Shown here in pieces: positions 1 to 6,821 of a stretch of 12,944 bases of DNA. The notes below the pieces were generated by a model. That model did no database searches. It saw only the letters and a list, made by a program, of their open reading frames with translations, and was not told where the DNA came from. The stretch lies in the NCBI GenBank assembly GCA_002392275.1, contig DGGQ01000063.1, forward strand, positions 1 through 12,944, written 5' to 3'. Position numbers and translations under genes: made by a program. This DNA comes from Treponema sp. UBA3870. Lineage in GTDB: Bacteria > Spirochaetota > Spirochaetia > Treponematales > Treponemataceae. Each line of letters starts with the position of its first letter. Position 1 is the stretch's first letter.

Positions 1-552
1 ATTGGCCGCTGTGCTTGATATAGTTCTTCCGTCGTCGTATTTGAGCTGGACCGTTATATACCAGCAGCTTAGTTTTGCTCCGTCGTCTGGTTTAGTCGCT
101 GTGTAGGTCTCATTGTAGTTGTTTTCATCGAACGATGCTATGCCTTCCCCGCAAAATGTTACCATTGTACATGGCAGCAGATATATCTCAACCGGTGTTT
201 CCTCCCCGGGCGCGAGAGTCAATGTGGAGCTTTTGCCGGACCATGCCTGGACACCGTTGTTCGCATCAGTATAGGATGCGCTTGTGTACACAAATATTTT
301 TTTTCCGCTCGGTATGTTCTCCAATGTGACCGTAGGATTTGTTCCGCCGATTTTCATGTTTTCCGAAAGAATCGGGACAACACTCTCCGCGTCGTAGACC
401 CTGACAAGAAGGTTGTAGCCGCTGTCCGCTTCCCGCGATGCCGGTGGGGTTATTGACAGGCTTACTCTGCTAGATGCTTCGGAGCTGCATGAGATTATAA
501 AAATCTGGACTAGCAATAGCGGTAAAAGTGCGAGAAAGATATTTTTCTTCAT
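1..552 (-). CDS. Hypothetical lipoprotein, C-terminus off the left edge
   Basis: The reading frame is open from an ATG at 552-550 to base 1, giving 184 residues with no stop, so the gene is partial. The N-terminus is a lipoprotein signal: Met-Lys-Lys-Asn, a hydrophobic run to about residue 20, then a lipobox Ile-Ile-Ser-Cys with Cys22 as the lipidated residue. A near-ideal ribosome site (AAAGGAGGA, 558-566 on the complement) lies 5 nt before the ATG and fixes the start. The mature part is polar and beta-rich. One segment (about residues 75-125: a 'VTLENIPSGK' stretch, then 'STLTLAPGEETPVEIYLLP') resembles the prealbumin-like sandwich modules common in secreted bacterial lipoproteins; this fold guess is weak. 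Two further Cys lie at about residues 128 and 134. It is transcribed divergently from the 724 gene. Function unknown. The lipoprotein call is strong and the fold is only a suggestion. Confidence 0.85.
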   Translation of the reverse strand, partial: MKKNIFLALLPLLLVQIFIISCSSEASSRVSLSITPPASREADSGYNLLVRVYDAESVVPILSENMKIGGTNPTVTLENIPSGKKIFVYTSASYTDANNGVQAWSGKSSTLTLAPGEETPVEIYLLPCTMVTFCGEGIASFDENNYNETYTATKPDDGAKLSCWYITVQLKYDDGRTISSTAAN

Positions 553-571
553 TCGGGTCCTCCTTTGGGAT

Positions 572-601
572 ATTATAGCACTGTAATCAAAAAAGTGTTT
601 A
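572..601 (-). promoter_or_regulatory. Putative promoter of the left-edge lipoprotein gene
   Basis: On the complement there is a perfect -10 box TATAAT (572-577), with TAAACA (596-601) 18 nt upstream as a weak -35 (4 of 6 matches to TTGACA). Transcription would begin near 565, so the Shine-Dalgarno sequence at 558-566 would sit at the very 5' end of an unusually short leader. This makes the exact start point uncertain. Confidence 0.5.
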
Positions 602-648
602 AATCTATGTGTAAATCACATAAAAAATAGATTGGACCTAAAAAAAAG

Positions 649-677
649 TTGAACGTAGGCTTTTAAAATGGTATCAT
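649..677 (+). promoter_or_regulatory. Putative sigma-70-type promoter for the 724 gene
   Basis: TTGAAC (649-654), a 17-nt spacer and TATCAT (672-677) form a good housekeeping-type promoter. Predicted transcription starts near 684. That is downstream of the first in-frame ATG at 679, so it supports translation from the ATG at 724. An A-rich stretch (641-647) just upstream could act as an UP-like element. Identified by consensus only. Confidence 0.6.
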
Positions 678-723
678 TATGGAAGGTGGACTGTTTATAG
701 CAGAAAGAAATAGAGGAAATGGC

Positions 724-1374
724 ATGGAAAAGAAGAACGACGAGAATAAGACTCAGCGGAAGGGACATTTCAGGATGGTTCCGCAGACTCCGAAGCAGAT
801 AAAGCAGAACATAATTCTTGCCATCGGGCTTGTGTTTATCGCGGTGGGGATAATCCTTGGCGCATGTAATTTCAGTGCGGCAGAATCAGCGAACCTTAGG
901 CCTGCCATCATTGTTATTTTGGTGGGCGCGCTTTTTCTTTTCTTCGGCCTTGGATTTCTCAGGAACTCTTTCATCGTGTTCATTGGGTTTATGATTTTCC
1001 TGTTGGGAATCCCCGTCCTTCTGAGCACACTGGAGATTATCCAGCTTTCGCCATTCAAGATGGTTCCATACGCCATGATGAGCGCGGGAATCTCCCTTTT
1101 CCTGGTGGGGCTATACAAGTTCCGCCGTGTGCGTTCGTCCTACACTTTCATTTCCGCGACACTGCTTGTTCTGGGCGTGTTCTTCTGGCTCTTTTCAACC
1201 GGAATCCTGAAATTCTCTCTCACGACTTTTGTTTCCAGATGGCTTCCGCTTTTGATTTTGATTCTTGGTGTGGCTCTGGTGGCCGTGTTCTATGTCCAGC
1301 AGATTCTGAAAAAGGACTTTCCCTATTTCGAGGACGAGAAGGATGAGATTCTGGATGAGGATTCTGAAAAATAG
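724..1374 (+). CDS. Six-span integral membrane protein of unknown function
   Basis: 216 residues from the ATG at 724. An in-frame ATG lies at 679, but it has no ribosome site and falls before the predicted transcript start. The 724 ATG has AGAGGA 6 nt upstream. The chain has a charged cytoplasmic head (residues 1-28), six hydrophobic spans at about 29-50, 60-79, 82-103, 113-131, 140-162 and 173-194, and a strongly acidic tail (about 199-216) rich in Glu, Asp and Lys. The short loops and paired spans recall small bacterial membrane families of the DUF5668 or LiaF-like type, but I see no diagnostic motif. Its 3' end overlaps the start of the TPR lipoprotein gene by 32 nt, so the two are probably translated together. 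Function unknown; a membrane partner for the TPR lipoprotein is one inference. Confidence 0.85.
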   Translation: MEKKNDENKTQRKGHFRMVPQTPKQIKQNIILAIGLVFIAVGIILGACNFSAAESANLRPAIIVILVGALFLFFGLGFLRNSFIVFIGFMIFLLGIPVLLSTLEIIQLSPFKMVPYAMMSAGISLFLVGLYKFRRVRSSYTFISATLLVLGVFFWLFSTGILKFSLTTFVSRWLPLLILILGVALVAVFYVQQILKKDFPYFEDEKDEILDEDSEK

Positions 1375-3100
1375 GTCCGGTGGCACTGTCCCCGCGCTGA
1401 TTGCGTCGCTCTGCTTTGTTGCGGCTCTGTTTTCGTGCGAGTCAGGCAAAAAAACACCCCCGGCCACAAAAGAGACTTCCGATACTGTCAGCATTGCGGT
1501 TCCGCAGAAAAAAAACAACACATATTTTTTCTCTATAAGCAACGACGCTATGGCCCTTGCGGAAATGGGAACGCCATCTTCAATCAGGATGCTGTTTTCA
1601 AAGCTCCACAGACCGCTTAAGGAAAGCTACGGAGAAAGGGAGAAGGTGCTTCTTGAAATCTGCTCGTCGATTATGGAAATTGTCTGGCCGTCCGAAAAAT
1701 TTGCGTCCGACGTTCCCGTGTCCGATTCCTACAATCCATATATTCCCATTATAAACTCCGCGCAGTTTGGGCTGTACGACACAAGTTCGGGGGATGAGGA
1801 TTTTTTTACCCTTCTGCTCCCGAATCTGGTTTTAATCAACGGCGAGGCAAAGGAGGACTATTCCGAGCAAATCAGGTCGTCGCTCCGGAAGTGCCTTGAA
1901 ATCAGAAGCGACTCGGTTGTTGCAAACTATCTGATGGGACTTTTCTATCTGAAAAAGGGAAAGCCCGTCAACGCACTGAAATACCTGAAGCTGGCCGGAA
2001 AAAATTTGGACACGGAGCCGCTGGAGATAACTGTCGCCAAAATGCGCTCCTATTTTGAGAGCAACAACTACCAGAAGACTCTCCAGTACGCGCAGAAAAT
2101 TCTTTCGGTAAAGCCGGAGGACAAACTTTCTCTGGAACTTTCGTGCAGGAGCCTTGTGAAGACCCAGAAATGGGACGAGGCCATGGACTATTCCGTAAAG
2201 ATTCTACAGATTGACCCGGAAAATCTGGACTACATACTTCTTCGCGCTAGAATCCTTGTTGCCAAGGGGGAGTATCTAAAGGCTTCCGCTCTGCTGGACT
2301 CGTGCGAGGGCATTGGTTCAAGGCACAGGGACTATCTTGTTCTGCGTGGCTGGCTGCAAAAAAACTGGAGCAAAAATCTGTCCGCGGTTTCCGACACAAT
2401 GACCACAGCTCTTTCCCTCTATCCGAACGATCTGGAGGTGCTTCTTCTTTCTGCACAGGTTGCGTCCGCTCTGGAGTCAAAAATTGGTGGAAAGACTGCC
2501 CTGGAACTTGTGGGACCGGTCCTTGAGTCCGAGCCGGAGAACATGGATGCTCTGGAGCTTTATGTCAAGGAACAGCTTAGGGCTGGAAAATATGCGGAAT
2601 CCTACGATACAAGTGTTAGTGTGATTGGAGCGGGTGGAGCTTCTCTGGAGACTCTGTGCTGCTATGTGGAATCCTGTATTGGCCTTGCGAAAAATGACGA
2701 GGCATGGGAGGCAGCCGCAAAACTCTACGCCCAGAATCCATCCTCCGAGAGGGTTGTCCAGGTCTACATAAAATCCATGATTGCCGCCGAAAAAAAGAAG
2801 GAGGCCGGGGAAATTATAGAGACCCTTATAAAAACTTCGTCCAGCTCGATGAAAAGTTTTCTATATTACGAGAAGAGTCTTCTGGAATCCGACACGGACG
2901 CGGAGCTTGAGAGCCTTAGGGTGAGCCTTTCGTACAATGCGAGAAATGTGGACACGCTCTACCGCATGTACAGAATCTACTATTCGACCCAGAACTACAA
3001 GATGGCCCAGTTCTATCTTAAACAGGTATCCGCAATCCGCCCGAACGACCGCGATGTTCAGGTCCGCCTTGCAGAATTGGAAAAACTTGCAGGAAAATAA
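1343..3100 (+). CDS. TPR-repeat lipoprotein
   Basis: 585 residues. The N-terminus has basic residues, a hydrophobic core (about 17-30) and a lipobox Leu-Phe-Ser-Cys with Cys32 as the lipidation site, so the protein is probably anchored facing the periplasm. From about residue 190 to the end the chain is almost all helix pairs of the tetratricopeptide type. Examples are 'ANYLMGLFYLKKGKPVNALKY', the segment starting at 'YQKTLQYAQKILSVKPED', and the last unit with 'NYKMAQFYLKQVSAIRPNDR'. About ten units can be guessed. TPR arrays usually bind proteins, so a scaffold role in the envelope is likely, with the partner unknown. The start is ambiguous: ATG 1343 (AGGA 8 nt upstream) or ATG 1355 (GGATGAG 7 nt upstream). 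Both lie inside the previous gene and both keep the signal peptide. Translational coupling to the 724 gene is likely. Confidence 0.85.
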   Translation: MRFWMRILKNRSGGTVPALIASLCFVAALFSCESGKKTPPATKETSDTVSIAVPQKKNNTYFFSISNDAMALAEMGTPSSIRMLFSKLHRPLKESYGEREKVLLEICSSIMEIVWPSEKFASDVPVSDSYNPYIPIINSAQFGLYDTSSGDEDFFTLLLPNLVLINGEAKEDYSEQIRSSLRKCLEIRSDSVVANYLMGLFYLKKGKPVNALKYLKLAGKNLDTEPLEITVAKMRSYFESNNYQKTLQYAQKILSVKPEDKLSLELSCRSLVKTQKWDEAMDYSVKILQIDPENLDYILLRARILVAKGEYLKASALLDSCEGIGSRHRDYLVLRGWLQKNWSKNLSAVSDTMTTALSLYPNDLEVLLLSAQVASALESKIGGKTALELVGPVLESEPENMDALELYVKEQLRAGKYAESYDTSVSVIGAGGASLETLCCYVESCIGLAKNDEAWEAAAKLYAQNPSSERVVQVYIKSMIAAEKKKEAGEIIETLIKTSSSSMKSFLYYEKSLLESDTDAELESLRVSLSYNARNVDTLYRMYRIYYSTQNYKMAQFYLKQVSAIRPNDRDVQVRLAELEKLAGK

Positions 3101-3109
3101 TCGTCTGCC

Positions 3110-3138
3110 TTGAAAGACCTTTCTGTTTGTGGTAATAT
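3110..3138 (+). promoter_or_regulatory. Putative promoter of the yajC-secD-secF operon
   Basis: TTGAAA (3110-3115), a 17-nt spacer and TAATAT (3133-3138) closely match a housekeeping promoter. It lies in the 146-bp gap after the TPR gene and would give a leader of about 100 nt before yajC. A 5-bp inverted repeat GTGGT/ACCAC (3129-3133 and 3141-3145) overlaps the -10 box and is followed by six T at about 3152-3157. It is too short to call an operator or terminator with confidence. No stronger terminator for the TPR gene is visible, so some readthrough into yajC is possible. Confidence 0.65.
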
Positions 3139-3246
3139 AGACCACCATAGGTTTTTTCTGTCTGAATTTTTGGATTTGAAGGAACCTGGACTTAGCGACC
3201 TTGATTTTTAACAAAGGTTAGCATTGTATTAAGGAAGGAATAGAAA

Positions 3247-3729
3247 ATGTCTCTTATCGCACTTTTCCTCAGCACAGGAGCTGGAACTGCCGGTACAGCA
3301 GCCGGAACAGATGCAGCAGGTGGAGCCGCAGGCTTGTTTGGTAGTTTTGGAATGTTCATTCCACTGCTTTTGATTCTTGTAATCATGTATTTCTTTATGA
3401 TTCGTCCCCAGAACAAAAAGCAGAAGGAAACCCAGAAGATGATAGCCGCTCTCAAAAAGGGAGACAAGGTTGTTACAATCGGTGGAATCCATGGAACCGT
3501 GGCTTCGACAAAGGAAAACACAATCATTGTCAAGGTTGATGACGGAGCCAAGATTGAGTTCAACCGTACCGCAATAGCGACAGTCGTTGTTGACAAGCCT
3601 GCGACTACGGAAGAGGCCAAGCCTGAGGAAAAGAAGGGCTGGTTCGGCAAAAAGACAAAGGAAGACAAAATCACTGAAGAAATAAAGGATAAGGACTCCC
3701 AGAACACTGAGGATTCCGAGGCAAAGTAA
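3247..3729 (+). CDS. yajC: Sec translocase accessory subunit YajC
   Basis: 160 residues. YajC is a small single-span inner-membrane protein that associates with SecD and SecF at the SecYEG channel. The family core is clear: a hydrophobic span (about residues 36-56, 'MFIPLLLILVIMYFFMI'), then the signature 'RPQNKKQKETQKMIAALKKG', 'DKVVTIGGIHGTVAS', and a small beta domain ending near residue 118. The position directly before secD and secF confirms the call. GGAAGGA lies 7 nt before the ATG. The protein is longer than the usual 85-115 residues. It has a Gly/Ala/Thr-rich N-terminal stretch (about 9-32) before the span and a Lys/Glu-rich charged tail (about 120-160). The tail may be disordered; its function is unknown. 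Confidence 0.97.
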   Translation: MSLIALFLSTGAGTAGTAAGTDAAGGAAGLFGSFGMFIPLLLILVIMYFFMIRPQNKKQKETQKMIAALKKGDKVVTIGGIHGTVASTKENTIIVKVDDGAKIEFNRTAIATVVVDKPATTEEAKPEEKKGWFGKKTKEDKITEEIKDKDSQNTEDSEAK

Positions 3730-3731
3730 AA

Positions 3732-5471
3732 ATGAACAAGAGAAGTCGTTTCATTCTGATTCTGGCGATTCTCGCAATCTGTTTTGGATTCTTGTGGCCC
3801 TCGCTCAAGTGGTATGCGTGGACACCAAAAGAAGACCAGGCTCTTGCTTTGAGTTCGCTGGAGAATATCAAAAACTATTCGAGCGACAAGGCTGCTGAGG
3901 ATGTGAAAGCTCTCAAGGCCGCCGTAAAGTCCGACCCTTCGCAGGTTTTGACCGAAGACCAGAAATGGCTCCTGAAGGCCGCGAAGAAAAATTACAAGGA
4001 CATGGGCGAGGCTGTTCCAAATCCAATGACACTCCGAGATGCCCTTGCGTCTTTCACTGACGAAGATGAAATCCTTGCGGTGATTGAGGGACGCTACCGT
4101 GAGAAGATTCTTGCGGACAAAAAGAACTACCAGAACTCCGTAAAGCTTGGTCTGGATTTGAGTGGCGGTATGAACGTCATCGTCAAGGCTGATTTGGATG
4201 CGGTTGTTGCGTCGCAGGATGAAAACTCCAACGTTTCCGCTGATACTCTCCGTGTAAGCGCAATGGAGCAGGCGATTGAGACTCTGACCAACCGCATTGA
4301 CCGCTTTGGACTTAGCTCGCCTACTATCCGCCAGCAGGGTGACGACCGCATCTATATCGAAATCCCTGGAAGCGCGGAGGCCGACCAGATTAACTCCATC
4401 ATCCGTGGACGCGGAATCCTGAATTTCCGTCTGGTTGATGACGAGGCTTCAAATTCGTTCAACACATATTATAACGCGAACAAGGACAACACTTTCGACA
4501 GCCAGGGAAATCTGATTGACCCTTCAATCATCCCGGAGGACTGCGAGGTTCTTGGTTACTATTCAACAGACGAGTATGGACTTGACCAGAAGGAGGGCTA
4601 CCTTGTTGTAAAGAAGGAGTCCGTTCTTGATGGAAAGCACATAAAGTCAGCCGAGGTTGGAACTGAGGACATAACTGGAAAGCCGCAGGTAAGCTTCCGT
4701 CTTGATACCGAGGGCGCACAGATTTTTGCTGATTTCACATCCGCAAATATTGGAAAGAACCTTGCAATCGTAAGCGACGACCGCATTAAGTCGAATGCCA
4801 CAATCAGGAGCGCAATCACCGGTGGAGCGGTTGCCATTACCGGATTTGGACAGGAGGAGGCAAAAAATCTCCAGAAAGTTCTCCAGACCGCATGGCTTGA
4901 TGTTCCTCTGACGGTTGAAAATCAGCAGGTAATTGGAGCGTCCCTTGGTGAGCAGGCAATCAAGCAGGGTGTCATGGCCATCGCTATTGGTCTTGCCGCA
5001 ATCATGCTGTTCATGCTCATCTGGTATCACGGCGCGGGTGTCAACGCATGTGTCGCCCAGGTTTTGAACCTCTATATTATGTTCAGTATCCTTTCCGCCT
5101 TCAATTTCACAATCACACTTCCGTCCATCGCGGGTATGATTCTTACAATCGGTATGGCGGTTGACGCAAACGTAATCATATTCGAGCGTATAAAGGAGGA
5201 GAGACGGCTTGGAAAAGACAGGGCATCTTCCATTTCCGCTGGATTTGGAAACGCTCTTTGGGCAATCCTTGACTCCAACATCACGACATTCATTGCTGCT
5301 GCCTTCATGTCATCTCTTGGATCCGGCGCGGTACAGGGATTCGCATACAGCCTTGCAATTGGTGTTGTTTCAACCATGTTCACGGCTCTGGTCGTATCCC
5401 GTCTTATGTTTGACTTTGGAACAGAAACTGTCGGACATAAGGGAATCAGCATTGGCTGGGGGGTAAAATAA
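3732..5471 (+). CDS. secD: Protein translocase subunit SecD
   Basis: 579 residues, the usual SecD size. SecD and SecF form an inner-membrane complex that uses the proton gradient to pull exported proteins through SecYEG on the periplasmic side. Visible parts: an N-terminal span (about 7-28); a periplasmic region containing the family motif 'LGLDLSGG' (139-146) and the later 'IPGSAEADQINSIIRGRGIL' element; then five C-terminal spans from about residue 415. The conserved motif 'GMAVDANVIIFERIKEE' starts at Gly474 and keeps Asp478, the proton-relay acidic residue of the SecD half. 'NITTFIAA' follows. The start is 2 nt after the yajC stop, with GAGG 10 nt upstream inside yajC. The stop TAA shares its last base with the secF ATG. 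Confidence 0.98.
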   Translation: MNKRSRFILILAILAICFGFLWPSLKWYAWTPKEDQALALSSLENIKNYSSDKAAEDVKALKAAVKSDPSQVLTEDQKWLLKAAKKNYKDMGEAVPNPMTLRDALASFTDEDEILAVIEGRYREKILADKKNYQNSVKLGLDLSGGMNVIVKADLDAVVASQDENSNVSADTLRVSAMEQAIETLTNRIDRFGLSSPTIRQQGDDRIYIEIPGSAEADQINSIIRGRGILNFRLVDDEASNSFNTYYNANKDNTFDSQGNLIDPSIIPEDCEVLGYYSTDEYGLDQKEGYLVVKKESVLDGKHIKSAEVGTEDITGKPQVSFRLDTEGAQIFADFTSANIGKNLAIVSDDRIKSNATIRSAITGGAVAITGFGQEEAKNLQKVLQTAWLDVPLTVENQQVIGASLGEQAIKQGVMAIAIGLAAIMLFMLIWYHGAGVNACVAQVLNLYIMFSILSAFNFTITLPSIAGMILTIGMAVDANVIIFERIKEERRLGKDRASSISAGFGNALWAILDSNITTFIAAAFMSSLGSGAVQGFAYSLAIGVVSTMFTALVVSRLMFDFGTETVGHKGISIGWGVK

Positions 5472-6697
5472 TGAAAAAGAATTTCAAATTCAGCAAGGCG
5501 TTCCTCCCTTGTGCCATTTTTTCTTTGGTCATAATCATTACGGGCGTTGTTGGACTTTTTGTCCGCGGGGTCAATTTCAGCATTGACTTTGTTCCTGGAT
5601 TGATTGAGGAAATCAGAGTGGCTCCCGCCGCCGCGGAAATCACATATACAGGTTCATCCACAGTCAATGTGGAGCTGGACAGCACAAGCCTCAGCCTGGT
5701 AATAACGGGTGCCGGTGTTGACAACGAGACAAAGACTTTTTCTTTTGGACAGAATCCAACCGTGTCCGACATGGTTAACGCTCTGAACACAGTTTCTGGC
5801 GTTTCCGCAAAGTTGATAGGCTCGGGTTCTGTTGACTCCTATGGAATCTTTGTGAACTCCATGGTGACTTCTCGTCTTTCCTCAACTCCATACAGGCTCT
5901 ATGTTCCTTCCGGCGACAGTGTTTCCGTGGACGATGTTCGCGATGCTGTCTCCGCGCTGGATGTTTCCGTAAAGGCGATGGGAACCGATGCAAACCGCAG
6001 TTTTCAGATCAGGGCAAAGGTTGACAAGGACGACGAGACCTCAAGCCAGGATTTGCAGTCCAGCATACTTTCTGCCCTCCAGTCAAAATTTGGTGTAGAC
6101 AATGTTCCTGTAATCAGACAGGATTTCGTTGGCTCACAGTGGTCCTCATCATTGCTTGCAAGCTCCATCTGGATGGCGATTGGCACAATCTTCCTGATTT
6201 GGCTCTACGCTGCAATCCGATTCAAGCCTGCTCTTGCATTTGGTGCTGTAATTGCGCTTCTCCATGACTGTCTTGTGATGTTCGCATTTATCACCTGGTT
6301 CCAGCTGGAATTCTCGACAACAACTCTGGCGGCAATCCTCACAATCTTCGGTTACTCAATCAACGCGACCGTAGTTATTCTGGACCGCCTCAGGTTCAAC
6401 ATCAAGAACATGGAGTCAAAGAATTTCATTAACATCCTGGACAAGTCTCTCAACGATACTCTGGGACGCTCAATAATCACAACGGTGACGACATTGTTCG
6501 CCGCAATTTCTTTGTGGGTGTTCACGACCGGCTCAATCAGGACTTTCGCAATTGTTCTGACAATCGGTCTGCTTTCTGGATGCTACTCATCAATCTTCAT
6601 CAGCTCTGGCTTTATCGCCCTGGTGAGACGCAACTGGAACCCGGACAAGGAAAGAAACCGCAAGGCAAGACCACGTGTGGCCGAACCAAGTGTCTGA
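5471..6697 (+). CDS. secF: Protein translocase subunit SecF, long form with an altered relay motif
   Basis: 408 residues, against roughly 300-325 in most SecF proteins. Partner of SecD in proton-driven late export. Visible parts: a first span (about 10-31); a large periplasmic region (about 35-215, nearly 80 residues longer than usual); and a C-terminal block of five spans from about 220. Family motifs include 'AIRFKPALAFGAVIALLHD', 'GYSINATVVILDRLRFN' and 'LGRSIITTVTTLFA', then 'GCYSSIFISS'. Two departures are visible. The usual 'GYSxND' reads 'GYSINA', with Ala299 (GCG, 6365-6367) replacing the conserved Asp. The usual 'DFTGG' near the first span reads 'DFVPG' (39-43). The conserved Arg of the next motif (Arg333) is kept. 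The ATG overlaps the secD stop by 1 nt and has only a G-run upstream, so it is probably translated by coupling. Confidence 0.97.
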   Translation: MKKNFKFSKAFLPCAIFSLVIIITGVVGLFVRGVNFSIDFVPGLIEEIRVAPAAAEITYTGSSTVNVELDSTSLSLVITGAGVDNETKTFSFGQNPTVSDMVNALNTVSGVSAKLIGSGSVDSYGIFVNSMVTSRLSSTPYRLYVPSGDSVSVDDVRDAVSALDVSVKAMGTDANRSFQIRAKVDKDDETSSQDLQSSILSALQSKFGVDNVPVIRQDFVGSQWSSSLLASSIWMAIGTIFLIWLYAAIRFKPALAFGAVIALLHDCLVMFAFITWFQLEFSTTTLAAILTIFGYSINATVVILDRLRFNIKNMESKNFINILDKSLNDTLGRSIITTVTTLFAAISLWVFTTGSIRTFAIVLTIGLLSGCYSSIFISSGFIALVRRNWNPDKERNRKARPRVAEPSV

Positions 6698-6710
6698 TAG
6701 ATTCTGTGGT

Positions 6711-6755
6711 GAACCTCTAAAAACTTCTGTTTTTATGGGTAAGTTTGAAAACGCT
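6711..6755 (-). repeat. Dispersed repeat, copy 1 (secF-ispH gap)
   Basis: Two short blocks here recur in opposite orientation at 7820-7886. Block A, about 6711-6733, contains GAACCTCTAAAAACTTC followed by TGTTTT and differs from the other copy at about one base in 23. Block B, about 6742-6755, reads AAGTTTGAAAACGC and matches 13 of 14 bases. The order of the blocks is the same in both copies, but only about 8 nt separate them here against about 30 nt in copy 2. This looks like a shortened copy of one element. Coordinates may be off by one base. Strand is given relative to copy 2. Confidence 0.6.
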
Positions 6756-6763
6756 AATTAGTT

Positions 6764-6801
6764 AAAAATCCATCTCGTCAATGGCGGGGTGGATTTTTTT
6801 T
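6764..6801 (+). terminator. Strong intrinsic terminator-like hairpin after secF
   Basis: AAAAATCCATCTC (6764-6776) pairs with GGGGTGGATTTTT (6786-6798): a 13-bp stem including two G-U pairs, a loop of about 9 nt, and a run of eight T ending at 6801. It has all features of a Rho-independent terminator for yajC-secD-secF. The A-run on the 5' side means it could also stop transcription from the other strand. It ends only about 20 nt before the ispH start codon, which raises the question of how ispH is transcribed. Confidence 0.85.
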
Positions 6802-6821
6802 GGAAACATTTGGAGAATATT

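Noticed and set aside
135..329. A 64-codon plus-strand open frame near the left edge
   Set aside because: It is antisense to the lipoprotein gene, which has a signal peptide, a lipobox and a strong ribosome site.
3129..3157. GTGGT/ACCAC inverted repeat followed by six T, as a terminator for the TPR gene or an operator for yajC
   Set aside because: The stem is only 5 bp, the T-run begins 6 nt after it, and it overlaps a good -10 box; too weak to call.
6789..6821. An N-terminal extension of IspH from the GTG at 6789
   Set aside because: The codon sits inside the terminator stem and has no ribosome site. Cys12 falls in the expected place only when counting from 6822.
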